Shown here in pieces: positions 22,850 to 32,067 of a stretch of 64,000 bases of DNA. The translations under genes and the position numbers were made by a program. The stretch is from Chitinophagaceae bacterium (GTDB lineage Bacteria; Bacteroidota; Bacteroidia; Cytophagales; Cytophagaceae). The notes below the pieces were generated by a model. That model was not told the DNA's origin. It was given only the letters and a program-made list of their open reading frames with translations, and ran no database searches. The stretch's first letter is position 1, and each line of letters starts with the position of its first letter. The DNA lies in the NCBI GenBank assembly GCA_028288365.1, contig JAQBNU010000094.1:1-64000 (forward strand). The letters are read 5' to 3'.

Positions 22850-25321
22850 TTGGAATTACTTGATTATGAAGTATATTTGAGTACCCAACGGTACGAGATG
22901 AATTTTAGTCAGACATTACAAGCATACGTGAAACGTTATCAGCATGCGTTTTTAGAATTTAAAAATACGTATACCACACGAAGGGGAAAATCCTTAACAG
23001 CTCAAGCTTTACTTCAAGCCAGTGAAGAACGCTTCAGGGCCTTAGCAGATGATGCTCCGGTATTGATTTGGATTTCTGGTACCGATAGGCTGTATCATTT
23101 TTTTAATAAGGGCTGGCTTGATTTTACTGGTCGCACAATGGAGCAGGAAATAGGAAGCGGTTGGACAAAGGGCGTACATTCCAATGATTTAGATCGTTGC
23201 CTAGAGGTGTATCATTCTTCGTTTGAAGCACGCAAAGAATTTTACATGGAATACCGATTGAGGAGACACGACGGAGAGTTCCGTTGGATCTGGGATAAAG
23301 GCGTTCCAAGTTACAGCGATAACGGGGAGTTTACAGGATATACCGGTGCCTGTATGGACATTCACGATCGCATCGTATTTGAAGAAAAATTAAGAGACAG
23401 TGAAGCAAGATTGCGCATCGCAGCGATTTCCAGTGAACTTGGTACCTGGGACTTTAATCCAGTTACACAAGAGATGAGTTGGGACAGTGCCTGCAAAGAT
23501 TTGTTTGGTTCGGCACAAGATACACCAGTGACCTTAGATTTGTTCTGGTCAAAAATGCATCTCGAAGACAAGGCTGCAGCATTGGACAGCATGCTGCGTG
23601 CCATGAATCCGGACATCGCTGAGAATTATGAATCTGAATATCGGATTATTGGATTGCCTGATAATAAGTTGAGATGGATACGTGCCAAGGGCAGAGCATT
23701 CTTTGATCAAAAGGGAGTGCCTGTCAATTTCGCTGGAACAGTACTCGACATTACCGAAGAAAAAATTGCATTGGAAGCATTACAAAAAAACGAACGCAAA
23801 TTTCGTTTGCTCGCAGATGCCTTACCACAATTGATCTGGACGGGCGATGCCGAAGGGCACATAAATTATTGCAGTCAGGCCTTCATCGATTATTCTGGTC
23901 TTCAACTCGAACAGTTGCAGGAAAACGGTTGGTTACAAATTATCCATCCCGAAGAAAAAGAAAGCAATACGAACGATTGGATAAAAGCAATTGCTAATGG
24001 CGAGCCTTTTATTTCTGAACATCGGTTAAGAAGACACGATGGCGAGTACCGCTGGCAATTGAGCAGAGTGATGGCACAGCGCGATGAAAGAGGTACGATC
24101 ATCATGTGGGTGGGAACCAGCACGGATATTCACAAGCAAAAAATGGCATCGACAGAGCTCGAACACAAAGTGGAAGAACGTACGCTCGAACTAGCAGAAA
24201 AGCATGAACAATTCAACAAACAAAAAGAATTTGCGGAGATCATATTGAATTCTTCCGTTGATATCATTTCTTTATTCGATACCGATCTTCGTTACCTGAT
24301 CGTGAATAAAAAATTTGAAGAAATGTATGGCATAAAAGAAAGTGAGATCATTAACCGGGAGATTACCGATGTGTATCCTAAAATGAAGGAGTCAGAGTTT
24401 TATAAGCTTCTACTCGAAGCAAGTAAAGGAAAAGCTTCTCATACGTCGGGTTATCAATCGATCATCACCATGAAGTATTACGAAACGTTTATGGTGCCAT
24501 TGATGTCGCATGGTAAAGTCTCTGCTGTACTCGTTATTGCGCATGATAATACAGAACTCATTCGTGCCTATCACCAGTTGGAAGTAAAGAACAAAGAATT
24601 AGAAAAGTCGAATCATAACCTGGAGCAGTTTGCATACATCGCCAGTCATGACTTACAGGAGCCTTTACGCAAAATCAGAACGTTTACCGAATTACTGTAT
24701 AACAATTTGCCGGATCTGAGTGAACAGTCAAAATCTTACTTTAATAAAATTGATCTGTCGGCGAAACGCATGACAGGACTGATCAGAGATGTACTCAATT
24801 ATTCTCGTCTTTCAATTGCCGAACAATCTATTGATACCGTTGATCTCAACATCGTGGTAGCAGAAATTAAAAATGATTTTGAATTGTTGATCCAGGAGAA
24901 AAAGGCCATTATAAATGCTTTGGCATTGCCCGTGATATCTGGGATTCCTTTGCAGTTGAATCAATTGTTCTCAAACCTTATTGGAAATGCATTGAAGTTT
25001 TGTGATCAATATCCAATCATTGAACTGTATAGTGAAGAGGTGAAAGAACAAGACGTGGTGCAAATAGAACAACTGAATCCTACGCTACGTTATATTCGCA
25101 TTACCTGCAAAGACAATGGGATAGGTTTCGATCCGAAATATGCAGAACAAATTTTCAATATTTTTCAACGGTTAAACAATCGAGATAAATACGAAGGCAC
25201 TGGTATTGGGCTAGCTTTGTGCAAGAAGATCATGGAAAACCACAAAGGCCTGATCATGGCGTCAAGCGGTATATCTGGAGGGGCTGTCTTTCATTTGTAT
25301 TTTCCTGCAGGCATTCGTTAA
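22850..25321 (+). CDS. Multi-PAS sensor histidine kinase, no membrane segment
   Basis: Up to 823 residues from a TTG at 22850; an ATG at 22898 (MNFSQTLQAY) is an alternative start giving 807. Four PAS/PAC repeats span about residues 56-575 (for example RFRALADDAPVLIWISGTD, FRLLADALPQLIWTGDAEG), the last preceded by a coiled coil. The transmitter has H-box FAYIASHDLQEPLRKI (His600), N-box NLIGNALKF, and GFDP and GTGIGLALCKKI ATP-binding motifs. No membrane helix is seen, so it is probably a cytosolic sensor. No response regulator is adjacent. Confidence 0.92.
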   Translation: MELLDYEVYLSTQRYEMNFSQTLQAYVKRYQHAFLEFKNTYTTRRGKSLTAQALLQASEERFRALADDAPVLIWISGTDRLYHFFNKGWLDFTGRTMEQEIGSGWTKGVHSNDLDRCLEVYHSSFEARKEFYMEYRLRRHDGEFRWIWDKGVPSYSDNGEFTGYTGACMDIHDRIVFEEKLRDSEARLRIAAISSELGTWDFNPVTQEMSWDSACKDLFGSAQDTPVTLDLFWSKMHLEDKAAALDSMLRAMNPDIAENYESEYRIIGLPDNKLRWIRAKGRAFFDQKGVPVNFAGTVLDITEEKIALEALQKNERKFRLLADALPQLIWTGDAEGHINYCSQAFIDYSGLQLEQLQENGWLQIIHPEEKESNTNDWIKAIANGEPFISEHRLRRHDGEYRWQLSRVMAQRDERGTIIMWVGTSTDIHKQKMASTELEHKVEERTLELAEKHEQFNKQKEFAEIILNSSVDIISLFDTDLRYLIVNKKFEEMYGIKESEIINREITDVYPKMKESEFYKLLLEASKGKASHTSGYQSIITMKYYETFMVPLMSHGKVSAVLVIAHDNTELIRAYHQLEVKNKELEKSNHNLEQFAYIASHDLQEPLRKIRTFTELLYNNLPDLSEQSKSYFNKIDLSAKRMTGLIRDVLNYSRLSIAEQSIDTVDLNIVVAEIKNDFELLIQEKKAIINALALPVISGIPLQLNQLFSNLIGNALKFCDQYPIIELYSEEVKEQDVVQIEQLNPTLRYIRITCKDNGIGFDPKYAEQIFNIFQRLNNRDKYEGTGIGLALCKKIMENHKGLIMASSGISGGAVFHLYFPAGIR

Positions 25322-25611
25322 AGAAGAACTTCCAATGCAACATAATCGTTGGCTAGAATGGATGCGAGATCAGATGTCCAGTCTGATGTTTTAGCAAAGT
25401 CTTGCAAGGTATTCCACTCCTTTTTCTTTGTGGCATGAAGCACTTGCTGATGAACAGAGGAAAGAGGAATGTCTGCACTGAGCAGGGGATGAAAAGGATA
25501 GGAAGTTTTTATTTTGTGACTGATCTTATCGTATTCTTTCTCGCTCAAAGAAGAAATATAAATATCCAGACAAAACATAGTGTTTAAATTATCCTTATAG
25601 TTGCTCATCAT
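25318..25611 (-). CDS. Small hypothetical protein
   Basis: A 97-residue protein without signal or membrane segment starts MMSNYKDNLNTMFCLDIYIS. It has a beta-rich first third and a helical remainder (VLHATKKKEWNTLQDFAKTS). It is convergent with the histidine kinase and overlaps its stop by four bases. No family is recognised. The frame is short, but the opposite strand is otherwise empty here and the length and composition look like a gene. Confidence 0.5.
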   Translation of the reverse strand: MMSNYKDNLNTMFCLDIYISSLSEKEYDKISHKIKTSYPFHPLLSADIPLSSVHQQVLHATKKKEWNTLQDFAKTSDWTSDLASILANDYVALEVLL

Positions 25612-25713
25612 GGAGGAAGAGTATGAATGAATTGATTTTCATCCGTTTGTTATTTATATAAATAAATAATCTACAGGTAATATTGTTCAAAGCAATAGCA
25701 CTATACCAAATGT

Positions 25714-25750
25714 AAAAAGGAACGTTCCCGAGGTCGGGCACGTTCCTTTT
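25714..25750. terminator. Hairpin, possible terminator
   Basis: AAAAGGAACGT (25715-25725) pairs with ACGTTCCTTTT (25740-25750). The loop region carries a second small stem CCCG/CGGG. The A-run on its left provides a T-tract for leftward transcripts. It lies between two leftward genes. Confidence 0.5.
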
Positions 25751-25955
25751 GCAAAAAAAAACGAAAAAATACGAGACGATTAAATAGTAGTAGCAAGCTG
25801 CTCCAGTAGTTTATAACTATATGACGCAACAATTGTAAAACGTGACAGAGGGAAAGCATTTTTTATGAGAATGTTTTATAGCGAGAAGAGGGCTGAAAGT
25901 CAGTGTCTTGTTGTGTAAGGAAAAATGTAAAAGATTGAATTTAAAAAATGATATA

Positions 25956-26003
25956 AGTAAAGTATAAGCAGAGCGTTCTTGTGCTCCTGCATTATACTTT
26001 ACT
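25956..26003 (-). terminator. Terminator of the Spy-like gene
   Basis: AGTAAAGTATAAGCA (25956-25970) pairs with TGCATTATACTTTACT (25988-26003), with an inner GC-rich stem GCAGAGC/GCTCCTGC. It begins eight bases after the leftward stop at 26012. Confidence 0.7.
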
Positions 26004-26011
26004 TTTATTTA

Positions 26012-26482
26012 TTAATGCACGCCACCATTGTAATCATCCGATTCTGTATCGGGTTGATTGACATTCGTGTTGGGATTATTCGGTTGATTGCCAACTTGTT
26101 GTTTTTTTGCATCTCTTTTTGCTTGTTCCCGAGTTTTCAATTGTGCCCATGTTTGTTGTTGAGCAGGAGTAAGCACTGCATTGATGGCTGCATCGTAATC
26201 GTTTTTAGTTTGTTTGATGGCCGGACCTTGTTTTTGTCCGTTGGCTTTATTGGCTCTCAATCCTTGCATTTTGTTGACGTGTGCAAGTGTGATGTTATAA
26301 ACTTGTGTGGATTGATCCTGGCTCAATCCTAATTTTTTAGTCAGGTGAGCGGTGGCACGTTGTGCTTTTTCTTCTGGTGTTAAAGACGGTTTGTTATTGT
26401 TTTGCGTTTGCTGTGCAATAACAGATGTGATACTCAATAGAGCAAATAGACAAAAAGAGAAAATGATGTTTGTCTTTTTCAT
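26012..26482 (-). CDS. Spy/CpxP-like periplasmic protein
   Basis: A 156-residue protein with signal peptide (MKKTNIIFSFCLFALLSITSVIAQQ). The mature part is helical, with KPSLTPEEKAQRATAHLTKKL and VLTPAQQQTWAQLKTREQ, the LTPxQ pattern repeated in the Spy/CpxP/LTXXQ family and the DUF4890-like group. Such proteins are periplasmic chaperones or stress sensors. The C-terminal 25 residues (NQPNNPNTNVNQPDTESDD) are low-complexity and acidic. Confidence 0.7.
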   Translation of the reverse strand: MKKTNIIFSFCLFALLSITSVIAQQTQNNNKPSLTPEEKAQRATAHLTKKLGLSQDQSTQVYNITLAHVNKMQGLRANKANGQKQGPAIKQTKNDYDAAINAVLTPAQQQTWAQLKTREQAKRDAKKQQVGNQPNNPNTNVNQPDTESDDYNGGVH

Positions 26483-26574
26483 GAGGAGTTGGTTTAGTGT
26501 TGGAGTAATGAAGTTATAGGTGAAAGATGCGTTGTCTTTCTGTGTACAATCTGAAGGTCAATAAAGACTGGATC

Positions 26575-27348
26575 TTATTTATTAGATTGTTTTCCTGGCG
26601 TGAAATAATGTTTTACGTTTTCTTTTTTTCTTTTCGTAGAAAAAGCCGTGTACAATACTGCAGCGGTCAACATGCTAAGCACAGGCACCGTCATATACAA
26701 GGGCCAGGCCGTCCATATACCGGAAGGCAAAGCAGAAGAAAGGGTGCGCGCAGGATTCATGCTAAAGCCTGAATAGGGGGCTTCAAACGTGACGAAGCTT
26801 GTGATGAGCAATCCGGTGATGTAGGGTGTGAAACTTTTTATTTTCTTGTGATTGGAGCTGATCAATGTCACTGACATCAGCAGAAAAGCGATGAGTGCTT
26901 CTCCTATGATAGCTCCTGTTACACCGGCTTTGCCAGGCACAGTCACTACATATCGTATGGAAGCATGTGCCATTTCATGAGGAAGCAACGCTGTAACCAG
27001 CCACACACCAGCTGTACCGCCGATCACCTGGAAGAGGAGGTAGAAAGGAACATCCCTTGCCGGAATTTTATGGAGATACCACATGGTGAGTGTAACGGCA
27101 GGATTGATGTGTGCTCCGGATTTTCTTCCCCAGGGTGATTGTATGATCCCCAGCGCTGTAGCACCCATGGCTATTCCTATCAACAGTCGCCTTGTAAAAT
27201 CAGAAGAAATAGTATGTACTAAGTTGAAATCCGGATGCTCCAATAAGATGGTAAACAAACAAGCCGATACCATAAACAATCCCAATCCCCAGGCCTCGAT
27301 GAGGTAGAGGCGATAGTTGGTTTTGAATGTGGTAGTCAGTTTGTGCAT
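26575..27348 (-). CDS. MIP-family aquaporin
   Basis: A 257-residue protein with six membrane helices and both half-helix motifs: SGAHINPAVTLTMW (NPA at 82-84) and SGFSMNPARTLSSAL (NPA at 198-200). The Arg after the second NPA is the selectivity-filter arginine. It conducts water or small uncharged solutes across the inner membrane. The last 20 residues are a basic cytosolic tail. It is one of a series of leftward genes. Confidence 0.93.
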   Translation of the reverse strand: MHKLTTTFKTNYRLYLIEAWGLGLFMVSACLFTILLEHPDFNLVHTISSDFTRRLLIGIAMGATALGIIQSPWGRKSGAHINPAVTLTMWYLHKIPARDVPFYLLFQVIGGTAGVWLVTALLPHEMAHASIRYVVTVPGKAGVTGAIIGEALIAFLLMSVTLISSNHKKIKSFTPYITGLLITSFVTFEAPYSGFSMNPARTLSSALPSGIWTAWPLYMTVPVLSMLTAAVLYTAFSTKRKKENVKHYFTPGKQSNK

Positions 27349-27446
27349 AGGTATGTATATCTTGTAAGAAATGGTAGTGTATGGAGTAAATGTGGAATGA
27401 AGGATGTTTTTTGAAAGGTTATAAAATCATTTGATGAGTGTTGGAT

Positions 27447-27483
27447 GGGCGTTTCCCCGCAGTGATTGAGGAGGGAAATGCCC
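27447..27483. repeat. Intergenic hairpin
   Basis: GGGCGTTTCCC (27447-27457) pairs with GGGAAATGCCC (27473-27483, one G-T pair). It has no T-tract on either strand, so its role is unclear. It lies 126 bases beyond the stop of the leftward GMC oxidoreductase gene. Confidence 0.4.
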
Positions 27484-27608
27484 TATTCTATAGAGCTTAT
27501 TTAAAGATCTTGCTCTTCATTTGACTCTATATTTATTTTTTTAAATGACAGAATGCTTTCATTATTTTTAAATCAGATAAGAAGAAAATCTTTCAAAGCC
27601 ACTTCTAC

Positions 27609-29156
27609 CTATTCCCATTTCTCCAATAAATGTTCACCCACCCGAATGGCATTGGCAATGATAGTAAGCGAAGGATTCACGGCACTGCTTGATACAAAAA
27701 AGCTGCCGTCTACCACATACAAATTATCGAGTTCATGTGCCTTGCAATGAATGTCGAGCACACTGATCTTAGGATCTGAACCAAATCGTAAGGTACCGTT
27801 TTGATGTGCCAATCCGGATAGTGGGATATCCTGACTGATGTTTAAATTGTGATCCAATACAGAATCGAACATGCCTGATTCATTCAATAAATGTTTCCAT
27901 CGCTTGATCAAGCGATGGAAACAAGCGGTATTATTTTCTGTATAATCCAAGTGTACTTCATTGCCTTTTAAATACACACGGTTATCAGGAGAAGGAAGAT
28001 CCTCGGAAGTCAGCCACCAGGCCAGAGAATGAGAGGCCATGGCATTCAGTACAAATTCCGGTGTGATTGCCGGTGCATCGGCTGCTAACATGTTGCCGTT
28101 TGCTTTGCCCATCATTTGCACATGTCCCATCGGAAATTCGTATCCTTTGTCGCCCCAGTAGAAATCACTGACGGCTAATGTCTTTTGAAAAACATTCGTA
28201 TTTCTGTTTTTGCTCAACGCCAATACTACCGCGTTTTGATGTTTCATTAAATTTCTTCCTACTTGATCAGATCCATTGGCCAGACCGTTGGGATGTTTCT
28301 CGTTGGCCGAGCGCAACAGCAAGAGCGCACTGTTGATGGCTCCGCAGGATACCACGATGGTGTCTCCTTTGAAGTACTGCATCTTTCCTTCGATCTCTGC
28401 TTCGACTTGTTCTACGCGTGTTCCGTCGCTTGAAGTGAGTAATCGGTTCACTCTGACATTTGTGAGCAGCGTAATGTTTGAATGTTGCAAAGAAGGTCTT
28501 ACGCAATTGATATCTGCGTCTGCTTTCGCATGAATCAGGCAGGGAAAACCGTCACAGGTATCACAACGAATGCAGGTGCTGTTTAATCGATCTGCTTCGT
28601 TGAGTTTAATGCCAAGCGGTATATAAGAAGGATTATATCCGCTTCTCTGCAAATGATCACAGACCTCCTGCATCAGAGGTTCGTGGCTTACCGGAGGTTC
28701 TGGATACTCTTCGCTTCGGAATGAATCGGTAGTATCCACGCCGGCTTTACCGTGTACATTGTAGAGCTTTTCTGCTTTGGTATAAAAGGGCTCAAAGTCT
28801 GCATATGTAAGCGGCCATTCAGGAGATATGCCACCTTCGTGTTGCACTTTTTCAAAATCGCGTTCGCGCATGCGGTACAAAGCGGCACCGTATACTTTAG
28901 TGTTTCCACCCACCCAATAACCTATGCCTGGTCTGAAGTCCTTACCATGCTTGTCTTTCCAACGTTCGTTGGTGTGGTAGCGTTCTTTGGAAAAGACTTC
29001 GATGGTATCCCAGTTTTCTTTTTCACGTGGAAGATAATGTCCTCTTTCCAAGACGAGAATATTCTTTCCTGATTCACGCAAAGTATGTAACAACGTTCCA
29101 CCGCCAGCGCCAGTACCTATGATGATGATGTCGTAGTATTGTTGATCGTTGTTCAT
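27609..29156 (-). CDS. GMC-family FAD-dependent oxidoreductase
   Basis: A 515-residue protein has the FAD Rossmann motif YDIIIIGTGAGGGTL (residues 8-22), VLERGHYLP and, near the C-terminus, VVDGSFFVSSSAVNPSLT. The catalytic His-Asn pair appears as the His of GLAHQNG and the Asn of AVNPSLT. It oxidises an alcohol or sugar. A cysteine-rich segment CIRCDTCDGFPCLIH around residue 190 is unusual but is seen in some long-chain alcohol oxidase-like members. It ends the efflux gene series and may act on an efflux substrate or be unrelated. Confidence 0.88.
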   Translation of the reverse strand: MNNDQQYYDIIIIGTGAGGGTLLHTLRESGKNILVLERGHYLPREKENWDTIEVFSKERYHTNERWKDKHGKDFRPGIGYWVGGNTKVYGAALYRMRERDFEKVQHEGGISPEWPLTYADFEPFYTKAEKLYNVHGKAGVDTTDSFRSEEYPEPPVSHEPLMQEVCDHLQRSGYNPSYIPLGIKLNEADRLNSTCIRCDTCDGFPCLIHAKADADINCVRPSLQHSNITLLTNVRVNRLLTSSDGTRVEQVEAEIEGKMQYFKGDTIVVSCGAINSALLLLRSANEKHPNGLANGSDQVGRNLMKHQNAVVLALSKNRNTNVFQKTLAVSDFYWGDKGYEFPMGHVQMMGKANGNMLAADAPAITPEFVLNAMASHSLAWWLTSEDLPSPDNRVYLKGNEVHLDYTENNTACFHRLIKRWKHLLNESGMFDSVLDHNLNISQDIPLSGLAHQNGTLRFGSDPKISVLDIHCKAHELDNLYVVDGSFFVSSSAVNPSLTIIANAIRVGEHLLEKWE

Positions 29157-29212
29157 GCGGTGTCGTTTGGAATTTCTGTTTAATATTATTTGCTAGCTAC
29201 TAAAAACAAACA

Positions 29213-30709
29213 TCACTTCCAACCACCGCCCAGCGCTTTGATCAGAGAAATGGAGTACAACAGACGCTGACCGGTAACAGAGATGTAGCTATTTTCCGCA
29301 TCCAGTACGGCGCGGTCAGCCGTAATCACGTTGATGTAGGTGGTCAGTCCTTTTTGATACAATTCTTTAGACATGTCAGCTGAAGTATGTGCGGAGTTCA
29401 ATACTTTTTTCAATACCGTTGATTGTTGTGACCTGTATTCTATATTCGTCATGGCATCTTGTACTTCTCGAAAAGCATTGAGTACCACTTGCTGATATGC
29501 CGCTTGTGATTCTTTATACCTTGCTTCCGCAATGTTTTTATTGGCGATGTTTCTACCTCCTGTAAAGATAGGAATAGAGAGACCAACACCACCGATCCAT
29601 GTTTGGCTTTGCCGTTGAAATATATTATCAAATCGTGAACTCTGGAATCCTGCTGATGCAGCGGTGACTTTTACAGAAGGAAAAAATGCAGCATCTGCTA
29701 CGCCTATCTGTGCATTGGCTGCAATCAGATTTTGTTCGGCTTCTACAATATCTGGTCTGTGTTGTAATAAGTCAGAAGGAATTTCAAGAGGAATTTTTGG
29801 TACAACGGGTAAACCCTTGCGGGCTGTGATGCGCAAGTTCATGACCGGAATGCCGCATAGAACGGCAATGGCATTTTCACTCACGGCTCTGCTGCGCCTG
29901 GCTTCTATCAGTTGACTCTCTACGGTGGATGCTTCTATCTCGGCTTGTACCACATCCAATTTTGTTGTGATGCCGGCATTGTATTGACTGCTTGTTAATT
30001 TCAGGTTGTTGTTTCTTAATGCCAGAGAGTTTGTATAAAGTTGAATCTGGTTATCGATCAAGCGCAAGTTGAAATAATTGGAAGCAATGTCTGCCGATAA
30101 ATTGAGCTTCACTACTTCATAGTCTGCTTGTGTTGCTCTTAGCGTGGCCTCTGCGGCTTCTGACGAGCGTCTGAATTTTCCCCACACATCCAATTCGTAA
30201 CTCATGTCGAGCGGGACGTTGATGGTGGTGTACCGTACTTCGGGAAGTTGATTGGAACCAATTGGACTGGGTCTATTAGCGGCTAATTGTTGTCGACTGA
30301 TGTTCGGATCGAAGGTAATGGTAGGGTAGTAATAAGATCGTGCACTGGCCAGCATTCCCCTGGATTCCATGATGCGGAAGGCGGCGTTCTTGAGCGTGGG
30401 ATTACTGTCGAATGCTGTTTGTATCAATTGATTTAAACTGTCGTCTCCGAATACCAACCACCATTTATTGTTGAACTTGAGGCTGTCGTTATTCCATGTC
30501 AATGTTTCTTCTACAATATCGCTTGGTGTATAAGCGGTAGCTGTATCTCTGATCACTTGATTTTTCCAGGTCCATGAATCATCCAGTACATGTGGTCTTT
30601 CATAATGCCTACCCACTGAGCAGGCACAGAGCAGGCAAACGATGAGAAGAAAAAATAAATAAGCATCTTTTCTTTTCCTGGCAAGGCTAATCATGAATGG
30701 ATGCTTCAT
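29213..30709 (-). CDS. RND efflux outer-membrane lipoprotein (NodT/TolC family)
   Basis: A 498-residue protein has a signal with lipobox LLCACS, so the mature protein is probably lipid-anchored. Typical NodT-family segments follow: GRHYERPHV, the duplicated helical domains SMSYELDVWGKFRRSSEAA-like (MSYELDVWGKFRRS) and HRPDIVEAEQNLIAANAQIG, and FFPSVKVTAA. It is the outer-membrane channel of a tripartite pump. Its start overlaps the adaptor stop by four bases. Confidence 0.93.
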   Translation of the reverse strand: MKHPFMISLARKRKDAYLFFLLIVCLLCACSVGRHYERPHVLDDSWTWKNQVIRDTATAYTPSDIVEETLTWNNDSLKFNNKWWLVFGDDSLNQLIQTAFDSNPTLKNAAFRIMESRGMLASARSYYYPTITFDPNISRQQLAANRPSPIGSNQLPEVRYTTINVPLDMSYELDVWGKFRRSSEAAEATLRATQADYEVVKLNLSADIASNYFNLRLIDNQIQLYTNSLALRNNNLKLTSSQYNAGITTKLDVVQAEIEASTVESQLIEARRSRAVSENAIAVLCGIPVMNLRITARKGLPVVPKIPLEIPSDLLQHRPDIVEAEQNLIAANAQIGVADAAFFPSVKVTAASAGFQSSRFDNIFQRQSQTWIGGVGLSIPIFTGGRNIANKNIAEARYKESQAAYQQVVLNAFREVQDAMTNIEYRSQQSTVLKKVLNSAHTSADMSKELYQKGLTTYINVITADRAVLDAENSYISVTGQRLLYSISLIKALGGGWK

Positions 30710-32052
30710 TTGTTGTGAGATTGTTTTGTTGGTTTGGAAATCTGCACCTTCAATCCCTGTGTCAGATTGAGACTGGGATTTGTGACCAACAATTCGTTGG
30801 TCGTTAATCCATCCGCGATTTCAAGCGTGGCTCCATTGTCTTTGTTGATGGTGATGTTCTTAATCGCAATGGTATGCTTTGGTGTGACAGTTACGACTTG
30901 CGTTCCTGCTGAGCGTATGATCAATGTATTGGCGGGAATGATTAGGGGAGGAGTATTTCTTTTAACAGAAAACTTTACCTGTGCATACATACCAGGCAGA
31001 TAGGTGTGTGCAGGATTGTTGAATTCAACCTGTACCAACAACGTTCTCGTTACAGGATCCAATGCTCCTGCTGTTCGTGTCACTTTTCCGGTTACCGGTT
31101 TCCCCTGCATTTCCTGCACCATGATTTTTGCTTCTGTACCGATGCTTACGTAGGATACAAAGGATTGCGGTACGTTCACAAATATTCGAAGCTTATCGAT
31201 CTGTGCAATTTTGAATAAAGCATTTGTACTTCCGCTACCGGAATTTACCAGCGTACCAATGTCAATTCCTCTGGAAGTAATGATACCTATAAAAGGAGCA
31301 ACCACACGTTTGAATGATTTTTGTGCCTCGAGTTGATTCACTGCTGCCAGTGCTGCCTGGTAAGCTCCTGCACGATCTGCTTTTTGTTGTTCGGAAACGG
31401 CGCCTTGTATACTGACGCTATTCACACGGTCCATACTCGTCTTAGCGAGGTCAAGGTTGGCTTTGGCTTGAGCCAGTTGTTGATCCAATTCAGGTGTTTC
31501 AATCTCTGCCAATAATTGTCCTTCACGAACAGGATCTCCGATATCCACCAACCAATTTTTGATATAACCATTGACCCTAGCATACAAAGAGGTTTCACGG
31601 TATCCTTGTAAATCTCCAGGTAAGAGCAATTGTGCCGTATCACTTGCCAGTGTAGGTTTGACGACATGCACTTGTGGTACTTTGTATGCAGAAGCTTTCG
31701 CCGCTTCTTCCTTCGTGTGCTTTCTTTTTAAAATGGAATGCACCAAAAAAAATACCAGTGCCGCCATGGCGATGATACCGACGATATAAATTATTTTCGA
31801 TTTGTTTTTGGGTTGATCGGATGTAGATTCTTCTTTTTTAGCTTGAACTTCCTGTGATTTTTTTTCTGTGTCGTTTGTTGATTCCTGCTTCGCCTCATTT
31901 GAGGGTTGCTGCGATGCCACCATTTTCAAATTGGCTTCCGCGGCTTTGAGGTTCGCCTCTGCAGCTTGCTTGTTGAGTTCGGCCGCTTTATTCACATCCA
32001 TCTTTGGTGGATCGTTGGCATCGTCGGTAACTTTATTTTCTTCGTTCATCAT
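30706..32052 (-). CDS. RND efflux periplasmic adaptor with long cytosolic N-terminus
   Basis: A 448-residue membrane-fusion protein. Residues about 125-440 form the usual lipoyl/coiled-coil/barrel adaptor: GYIKNWLVDIGDPVREGQLL, ETPELDQQLAQAKANLDLA and the later PLIIPANTLIIRSAGTQ. The odd part is residues 1-86, which are cytosolic and Ala/Glu/Lys-rich with a repeated AEANLK unit, before a single membrane helix (87-107). Most adaptors have a short signal or lipobox instead. It bridges the pump and the outer-membrane channel. The start could also be the second Met, at 32049. Confidence 0.92.
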   Translation of the reverse strand: MMNEENKVTDDANDPPKMDVNKAAELNKQAAEANLKAAEANLKMVASQQPSNEAKQESTNDTEKKSQEVQAKKEESTSDQPKNKSKIIYIVGIIAMAALVFFLVHSILKRKHTKEEAAKASAYKVPQVHVVKPTLASDTAQLLLPGDLQGYRETSLYARVNGYIKNWLVDIGDPVREGQLLAEIETPELDQQLAQAKANLDLAKTSMDRVNSVSIQGAVSEQQKADRAGAYQAALAAVNQLEAQKSFKRVVAPFIGIITSRGIDIGTLVNSGSGSTNALFKIAQIDKLRIFVNVPQSFVSYVSIGTEAKIMVQEMQGKPVTGKVTRTAGALDPVTRTLLVQVEFNNPAHTYLPGMYAQVKFSVKRNTPPLIIPANTLIIRSAGTQVVTVTPKHTIAIKNITINKDNGATLEIADGLTTNELLVTNPSLNLTQGLKVQISKPTKQSHNK

Positions 32053-32067
32053 GCAATGGATAATAGA

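Larger units (their letters stand above)
25612..26011. other. Intergenic region with two hairpins
   Basis: No coding frame is supported. It holds the hairpin 25714-25750 and the terminator 25956-26003. The remainder is A-rich. Confidence 0.5.
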
